NCBI GenBank assembly: GCA_030685235.1
Contig: MU839093.1
Location: 248,001 to 312,000 of the forward strand
From: Copromyces sp. CBS 386.78
Taxonomy: Eukaryota; Ascomycota; Sordariomycetes; Sordariales; Sordariaceae
Reading direction: 5' to 3'
Length of the DNA: 64,000 nt
In this document: in pieces, positions 57,253-64,000 of the stretch
Layout of the letters: every line of letters begins with the position of its first letter
Position numbering within the stretch: position 1 is the first letter of the stretch
Program-made: the position numbers and the translations under genes
Notes under the pieces: generated by a model
Told to the model about the DNA's origin: nothing
Database searches by the model: none
Seen by the model: only the letters and a program-made list of their open reading frames with translations

Positions 57253-58147
57253 TATAAAAAAGTTAGTCAGTATCTTTCCCTATATAAATCCCTATATAAA
57301 TTAATTGCAATTAACTTATTTTTTACTTTACTAGCTTTCTTAATATAATTACCTTTATACGGCCGCCCGTTATATAATTTAATTTAATCCCTATTTTATT
57401 ATAATTTTAAATATTACTTTTATTAACGTCGTATATTTTAAATACTTTTTCGTATTTATTAAATTATTCGTTAACGGAATCTTTATTTAATTCCTAGAAT
57501 TTCCTCTTAATATCGATTACGCAATAAATTATTATCTTTAATTTTAGGTAATCTTTAAGAAAGCGAATTAACTATATTGCGTTATAGGTTTTTAGAGTAT
57601 TCTATAACGACTATAAGCGATTTACCGCCGCGATTATTATTTAATATAATATAGGAAATTATCCTTTAAAGTAGAATATTACGTACAATACGATAGTATC
57701 CTCTTCTATTACCGTTAATATACGGGGGCGCCCCGCCGATTACGACGATATAACGGGTTTATTTAATTCGCGTAGGGATTTAATATAGCGAACGATAGAG
57801 GTACAAGATTCTCCGGTAATTTTAGAAATATTTTTAATCGTTAGCGGTTTCGAAGATCTATCGCGAAGCGATTTAAACCGTTAACGAACTACGAAATATA
57901 TACGGGTACTACGATACCTAGCTAGCACCTCTCCTAGCGCCTCGAAATATTTATCGAAATTGAAGGGTATTATATAGTAAATTAATAATTCCTCTATTAA
58001 TCTATCGATATATAGATTGCTTATTTTTTATAGCTTTACGGGCGGAAATTACGAAATAGCGATGTGTTGTATTGCGGCATGGTATCCGAAAACGCGATGT
58101 TAAAAGTCACTTTTGCGCTGTATTAATACGACTTTCTATATAGTACT

Positions 58148-58250
58148 AGGCGGGCCTTGTCCCATAATAAAAGTTTGTCCCATCAAAAATTTTCCCCCTC
58201 TTTTATGAAAGAGGGGGTGAGAAAGGTCCCACTTTTCCCAAACCCCCAAG
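58148..58250. repeat. Right terminal inverted repeat of the pogo-like element
   Basis: Inverted copy of the left end, finishing CCCAAACCCCCAAG before the TA duplication. Confidence 0.85.
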
Positions 58251-58844
58251 TAACCAGCAATCTCCCAAGAAATACCAAGACCGACGATACTTAAACCACA
58301 GAAGGTCCGAGCAACAAATGGATTCGGTAAGTACCATAAGTAGCCGTTCGTTCGGCCTCGAACCCCTCCCTACTCGAACGCCGCGCCGGAACCGTACCAT
58401 GGTCACCAGTTTGGCGGTTTTGGTACTACAACGGTTTCATGCGGGTTTGGTTTCGTAGGTACTACGAATTTGCCCTTTTCAATTCGGTTGCCTTTTTTAC
58501 ACCGTCACTTTGCTTTGAAATTGGCCCCTGGCTGTTCGGCAATGCCTTGTCTCCTTGTGTGTCAAAGCGTTGTGTCGTGCCGAGTGGTCCAACGCAACGA
58601 GGGCCAAGTATCAGTACTCGTCTAGGTACTGTCTGACACCGAGTATGGAACACGGAGAACACCAAAATCTAGCCAACGCAGATACCAGACAATGAAGCCG
58701 CTTGTTTAGATGATGTTAATAACGAAAGAAGAAAGAGAAAGAAAAAAATGGTATCCAATTAAATTAAATCCCCATTATCGGCCATCATCTTCAATCATGT
58801 CGGTACATGCCTCATCAATCCTGTATGTAGTAAACTCATCGTCA
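58251..58844. other. Intergenic, 3' flank of the rhodopsin-type gene
   Basis: GC-balanced unique DNA resumes directly after the transposon. No gene seen. Confidence 0.5.
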
Positions 58845-60477
58845 TCAAACCTCCTCCTCCTTCCCCGGCAAACTCCTCAACAACTTGGTCGTCCCCCTCG
58901 CCACGCCCCTCTCCCCCGCCGCAACAATCCTCGGCGCCTCTCTGATCGGGTTATGATGACGAGTAGAGGTAGAAATCCCGTACGGGTTCTGCGGTACTCG
59001 TCCACCATCGTTCTGCGCCCGCAAATCGTCCTCGTTGGCCTCCGTGACCGTGACGCTGATTTCCGTCGTCTTCATGACCGTGCCAAAGTACAGGGCCTGC
59101 CCGATACCTCCCGGCTTGGGAATCAGTGATTCCTGGGAATCCCTTTCTCTGGGTTTGTTGTTCCCCTCCGAACCATGTAGGTTGCCAAGGTTGCTGCTGG
59201 AAGCCACGCTATCGCGGGCCTCTTCCTGGTTTCCGCCGTGGTCGAGGTGGGTGGGCGCGCTGCTAGCAATCGTCCCGTTGCTGCCCACTGTGTCCGTCCG
59301 GATGATGATACCGGCTTTGTTGTCGCTCCCCTGCGCTGCACTGACGCCGCCATGATTCCATGTCATTCCTCCCATCCTACTCCCCCTCTTCATGTTGTCG
59401 CCGTCGTCATCGTCGTCGTCGTCGTCGCACTTGTGTGTCCTCTCGGCAATCGAGTTCAACGTCGTTCCGGGTTTGAACGACCCGTGCTTCTTATTATCCC
59501 TCGCGTACGCGTCCGCGGGAGAAATGTACTGCTTGAACTTCTTCTTCTTGGGTCCCGTGTCGCGCACAAACGTGCCCAGCGCGATCGCGTTGTTGACGAA
59601 CGTGGCCACCAAGATCTCCACGCTCGCCCACATGGTGCGCGTGCCCTGGTATCCCTTTTCTCGGAGAATGTCGGGCACGCGGTACGACGTGATGCAGACG
59701 GTGCATAAGCCCAGGCAGAAGAGACTGACCAAGAGGACTTTGCGCTTGAGCTTGATGCGCGACTGGATCAGGATCGGGATCGGGAAGAAGACCAGCAGCA
59801 GGTCGGTGAGGATGCTGCAGGCTGCGACCACCAGAAAGTGGGCGTAACTTTGGCGGCATCGGCCCCCTGGGTCTGGGAGGACTTGCCAGTAGTGAGTCAC
59901 GGGGAAACATTCCGAGAGGTTGCTGATGAAGCAGCCGAGGAAGGTCAGGCCGATGGTGATTTGCAGGAAGCGCAAGGTGAGGTTATATCTGGATTTTCCG
60001 GCGGTGCCGACGAGGCGGTCGAAGAAAAGGAGGGTGATGGTTTTGAGGGTCCATAGACTGTTGTTGGTGTTTATGGATTTCGTTAGCGTTTTTGCTTCTT
60101 GGGTGTTTGAGGAGAAAATTGAGACGTACGTACGTAGTAAAGTAAAAGAATCTCGTAGCCAAAACAAGCTTGCTTCCGACTACCCGCCTGTCTAACGCCT
60201 GCTGAGAGAGGCGCAGTCCTTCTTGGTTCACGAGCTGGACGTTGTTGGTGCCGTATACCAGAACCACATGCACACATGCGATTCGGAGGTACATGGGGAT
60301 CAGGGCGAGGGCGGCGATCTTGTCCTCGAGGAACAGCTTTTCCATGCGCACATAGCGCCCGATCACACGCAGAATGATGACGGCGGTGCAGAAGAGGGTG
60401 AGCCACCAGCTCACGAGCAGGATGGGTTTGTCGTCGCTGAAAGGCCTTAGGGCCGGCGGATCCGTGTAGAGAGACAT
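58845..60477 (-). CDS. Seven-helix membrane protein, rhodopsin-domain/PTH11-related type
   Basis: Two exons (60477-60134 and 60057-58845) over a 76-nt intron (AC/GTACGT, branch GCTAAC, AACAG) encode 518 aa. The join gives ATRFFYFTT/LWTLKTITLLFF, the helix motif typical of the fungal rhodopsin-domain family. Earlier helices include SWWLTLFCTAVIILRVIGRY. Later ones include LRFLQITIGLTFLGCFISNL, ILTDLLLVFFPIPIL and VLLVSLFCLGLCTVCITSYR. The CFPVTHYWQ loop is also characteristic. No N-terminal CFEM domain is present. The cytosolic tail (about residues 320-518) is hydrophilic, with an Asp run (DDDDDDDD from a CGT repeat) and Ser-rich segments. These proteins are candidate G-protein-coupled receptors; ligand and signalling are unproven. 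Confidence 0.88.
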
Positions 60478-61962
60478 TGTCTGTCTGTCTCTTTGGTTGT
60501 TTTTGATATGTGTGTGGTTATGGCATAGTCATTGGGACTAACCCTCGTCGAGTGAGTGAGTGAGCGAGTGAGTGATCGATCCTGTAGGATAAGGTAGTGG
60601 TGTTGATAGTGAAGGAGTGTCTGGTCAAGCTGGGTAAAGTACTCTAGGTAAAAGAAAGACAAAACGTTTGTCAACCAGCTGGTACGTGATGGTGTGTATC
60701 ACGCCGTGTGTAAGTCGTCCAGTTCAAAGTCCAAAGTCCACGCTCACAAAGAGTGAGCCAGAAGACGAGGCCCAGTAAACTGAAGATGAAAGACCATGGT
60801 TGTCTGACTGGCTGGAAGTGTTGATGAGGATCGGGGAGGGAACACTTTCGCCTCCAAAGAGAGCTGCATTATGTCGATGGTGGTTCGAGAAGCCGGGGTA
60901 AAGATTTCCATGAGACCCAAAAGCCAAACTGACTGGCCCTCACCGACGCCGGGACCATTCAAAGACTCATTCTGCGGGCAATGCTCATCATTCATCCAGA
61001 AAGGGTTGTCCCAGCCGAGTTACCGAAGACGGCTTGGGTCGAACGAGTTCTTCTCTTGCAGTGTTCGGCCTGTGACTGGCTAGGCCCGTCTAACCCGTTA
61101 TTCCCTAGCCATTTCCCTACTGGCCTATCCTATCTTGCAGTCGAGAGTAGCATCGTAGCGTCGAACCGGCGCCAAGCCCCATCATCATGTGGAGTCCAGC
61201 CCACACCCCATGCTTACATCTGAATGGTTGCAACAAGATGCTTCACGAAGTGCTATCCACTTGGATCTTCGTGTTGGAAAAAATGGTGAACAAAATTAAT
61301 ATTGTAAGGTCTGGTTTTGGTTCCTGACATGGACCAAACTTTGAAGTCCCTGTCCACATCATGTCATGCATTCCGGCAGCACTCCCCATCTTGCGGACCA
61401 CAATGCAGTGTGGCAGCATTGATGAGCTTCCAGAGTTCCAGGTCTCACATGGAAAGATAGGTAACAATGTTAACGTTACCTGCCCCTGCGTTTTAGACAC
61501 ACACACACAGAAAGTGTCTGGCTTGTTTTTGGCGATGGTGGTTCGGGTCCGGTCGGAAGGCGTCGCCGTTGTTGCTTCGCTTGCGCTGTGGCTGCGGCCT
61601 GGCCGTTATTCGGTTCCAGAGGCTCGAGTTATGTCGTACCGCCCGTCCGGGTGCGAACAAAACGGCCGACATTACGCCTGGCGTGGTTTTTTGTTTTCAA
61701 AGAGCAATGTGAGGATGCGAAGTTGTGATGCAGTTGCAGTCTGTGGGCGGGAAGCGCTCAGGCCCCTCAGAGGTTCCGAGGACCGGCGCTTGTTTGGCAG
61801 GCAACGCAACACACGTTTTGCCGACTCTCCCGCTGCGGATCGTCGCCGGCCGGCAAAAACTAACAGCTCTCTCAATTTCACATCGGTCGCGACTTCCACT
61901 TCGGTCTCATGTCAGAAATGAGGATGCACAGGGGTAGTGCTTATGTAACTTAGCGGGTCTGG
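60478..61962. other. Intergenic, 1.5 kb, promoter side of rhodopsin-type gene
   Basis: No gene that I can support. The region contains a GAGTGAGTGAGTGAGC tract near 60550-60572. Base composition is normal until about 61960. Confidence 0.45.
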
Positions 61963-64000
61963 TGTGTTGTATTAACTAGATTTTCTGTGAGGGATTTCTA
62001 GGCATATAGAACTCAATATAATATATAGTCTTCTCCCTATTTTTAGAATACCCTTGTACGTACTTATATTCTATAATTAAGAGTCTTATATATATTATTA
62101 CCAATTATAATAAACCGAGTAAAATATAGTATATAGTAAATATCGAAAAATAATAATAATATCTTTCAATTAAGATTTTACTAAAGCAGGCGAAATTACC
62201 TTATTTAAAATTAAAAATTAGCTCCTCTAAGAAAAAGGCTTTAAATCGAAGGCGATAGGTTTCGATTTGTAGAGGTATATTACTAATAATAGTATTAGAG
62301 AGGATTAATCTATAGAGCCGGAAAAGCCGGAGATCTCTAAATTCTAGGAGATCCCGGGAGCCTTAACCCCGAGAACCGGAATTGGATTAATTATAAATAG
62401 CTAATTCTAACGGAATATTCTAAAATTTACTAAAAATTCCCTGGTTACTAATACCCGGGCCTCCTAAGTAGTTAAAAGGGCTACGGCTCCCCCGCCTATA
62501 GTTCTAATTCTAGCCGGGCCGCCTATTTCCTACGCGGCCCGGAAATTAGGCTTTATTATAGAATAGGACTACTGCGACTACTAATTAGCCTTTATAAAAT
62601 ACCGCTATAAAAAGAAGGACTAGGATAAATTCTTTAAAAAAACCCTTACTTTAAAGGAGTAAATAGTTAAATACGTAGCGAAATATTACTAATTAACCTA
62701 CTTCCTAAAACCAATTACCCTAATTATTTAATATAATAAATTCCGCTAAATTATTAAATATAATAAAGAGAAGGTTAAAGACAACGCTAAAGTTAAATAC
62801 TTCGCTAAAATTTCGATTACTATTTACCTTAAAAATTAATTTAATTAATTACTAAAATAAAAATAGATTATAATTATCGGCAAATTTCTTAAAGTTAATA
62901 AATATATTAAACGAGATAATTAGATATTCGATTTCTTTAAAATAGTAAATAAACCTTTTAACTCCCCTTTTACTTATTAGGTTACTATATATTATATAAA
63001 CCCGGATAATAAAATCTATATATATTAAAAAGCGTCCCGGGAGTTTAAGTAAATTATTACCGACGCGTTTTTATAAGGCAAGAATCGCTCTCAAATCCTA
63101 AGAGGCGGCACGTTCGGTATTAGAACTATTTTCGCTAAAAAGATTAGAAAGGACGCCTATCCTAATAATTCCCGGGAATAAAATAATAAGAGACTATTTA
63201 ACGCCTCCTATAATTAAGGAAGAAAGTAAGCGAAGAGGGTTTATTTTATTTATAAATATATAGGCTATAATCTAGAGAATTATTAGTATATTAATTAGTC
63301 TACGGCCCTTAATTAATAGCGGGAATCCCCCTTCTTTATAAACCGCGTTAAAGAAAAATTATTCGAAAAATTACAAATTCGTTCAATAAATAAAGAAAAT
63401 TCGAATAAAAACTTTAAATAAGGAATAAGGAGCGGGAACTACCTTTACCTTCAATGAAAATACTAGTAGCGTTTAATTAAAAAATCGGCGTATCGGTAGT
63501 ACTAATTACGAAGCGAATTTTTTAATATTAAAACTTTAATATAAAGGGCCTAAATATTTACTAAGAAATTTAGTAATTTTTAATTTAAGTATAATAATTT
63601 ATATTTTCAATAAGGCCGGTCGCTTTAAAGGCCTTATAAAGGCGGCGAAAGGAAATTATATTTAGGCGGGAAATAAATCTATTATAATCGAAGAATATAA
63701 AATAGTCTACTTAATTATAAACAATAACGAAGGTTACCCTATAAATTTTAAATTCGACGACGTTATATTTATACTAAAGATAGTTTATAATTTCGTTTCC
63801 CTAAGAAAATTATTAGAAAGAGGATTCTATTAGGATTAAACTATTAAATTCGGTTATTTACGTTTCCGTTTAAATAACTCCTTCGTCTATAACCTCTCTT
63901 TAGGATTTAAATAATTTATATTAAAATATATCCCCTTCGAAATACGTACTAACTAATCCTCTTTTTACGTACAATTTTACTAATTTATTAATAAGACCGC
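61963..64000 (+). mobile_element. Second Copia-type retrotransposon, RIP-mutated, 5' part
   Basis: Composition switches abruptly near 61963, where a TG start (TGTGTTGTATTAAC) could be the LTR edge; the LTR may run to about 62105. Stops occur in all frames. Plus-strand remnants resemble a Copia gag region around 62530-62900. Around 63750-63960 there is a protease/pre-integrase block (VYNFVSLRKLLERGF, then ILKYIPFE, which resembles the usual FVLEYIP). The element continues beyond the window. It is not a copy of the 38300-43815 element: the presumed LTRs differ. Confidence 0.75.

Larger units (their letters stand above)
54343..58250 (-). mobile_element. Pogo-like DNA transposon, RIP-mutated, with TIRs of about 100 bp
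   Basis: The element is 3908 bp, including a nested 413-bp insertion with its duplicated 8 bp. The ends are inverted copies starting CTTGGGGGTTTGGGAAAAGT and remain similar for about 100 bp; TA flanks both ends (54341-54342, 58251-58252). Remnants of a transposase read on the minus strand. Near 57720-57870 there is a helix-turn-helix-like stretch ending in an AT-hook-like GRPR (57722-57733). Around 56370-56406 it reads RLLIIDGFN, which corresponds to the LLILDGHGSH block of DDE_1 transposases. Just downstream (about 56220-56340) come remnants of the LPPHTSHLLQPLDVGVF block. Stops fill every frame. The C-terminal end near 54590-54690 is Pro/Glu-rich. Composition outside the TIRs is strongly AT-shifted. 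Confidence 0.85.

Overview
The window is nuclear DNA of a filamentous ascomycete, almost certainly a Neurospora species and probably N. crassa. The coding DNA is GC-rich and genes carry short GT..AG introns with CTRAC-type branch points. One gene is recognisable as cpc-2, and the transposon copies show the heavy C-to-T and G-to-A damage on both strands that is typical of repeat-induced point mutation (RIP). I found 18 protein-coding genes, one intronic box C/D snoRNA and five mobile-element insertions. No tRNA, 5S rRNA or CRISPR array was seen.

Layout. 1-725 (minus): 5' part of a leucine-rich-repeat protein kinase that leaves the window. 1576-2787: TFIID subunit TAF8. 4004-5667: cpc-2, the RACK1 orthologue, with a U24-like snoRNA in intron 4. 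6275-6928 (minus): small one-helix membrane protein. 8743-11009 (minus): seven-helix DUF3112-type protein with an unresolved 3' end. 12092-13554: mitochondrial ribosomal protein uL22m. 14411-15688 (minus): CFEM receptor-like protein. 15689-19822: no gene found. 19823-20782: cytochrome c oxidase subunit VIIa. 21251-21769 (minus) and 21902-23115 (plus): Som1 and an XRCC2-like RAD51 paralogue, sharing a 132-bp divergent promoter. 25484-27274: GH125 alpha-mannosidase. 27793-29280 (minus): one-helix membrane protein. 30034-30625: foldback (MITE-like) element. 32175-33747: Ayg1-type hydrolase. 34764-36682 (minus): large mucin-like one-helix protein. 38300-43815: complete RIP-mutated Copia retrotransposon. 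44118-44670 (minus): small membrane protein. 45688-48618: membrane-anchored amidohydrolase. 49601-51726 (minus): amino-acid permease. 54343-58250: RIP-mutated pogo-like DNA transposon with a nested hAT-like MITE at 56840-57252. 58845-60477 (minus): rhodopsin/PTH11-type seven-helix protein. 61963-64000: 5' part of a second RIP-mutated Copia element.

How the parts relate. Housekeeping genes (TAF8, cpc-2, uL22m, COX VIIa, Som1) are interleaved with cell-surface genes: two seven-helix proteins, a CFEM protein, three further proteins with low-complexity ectodomains and one helix, a permease, and hydrolases. The surface genes look like environment-sensing or cell-wall functions, but nothing shows that they form one pathway. 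RIP is confined to the transposons: it stops at or inside the terminal repeats and spares adjacent unique DNA. Exon boundaries were inferred by eye from splice signals and reading phase; where the choice was uncertain the entry says so.
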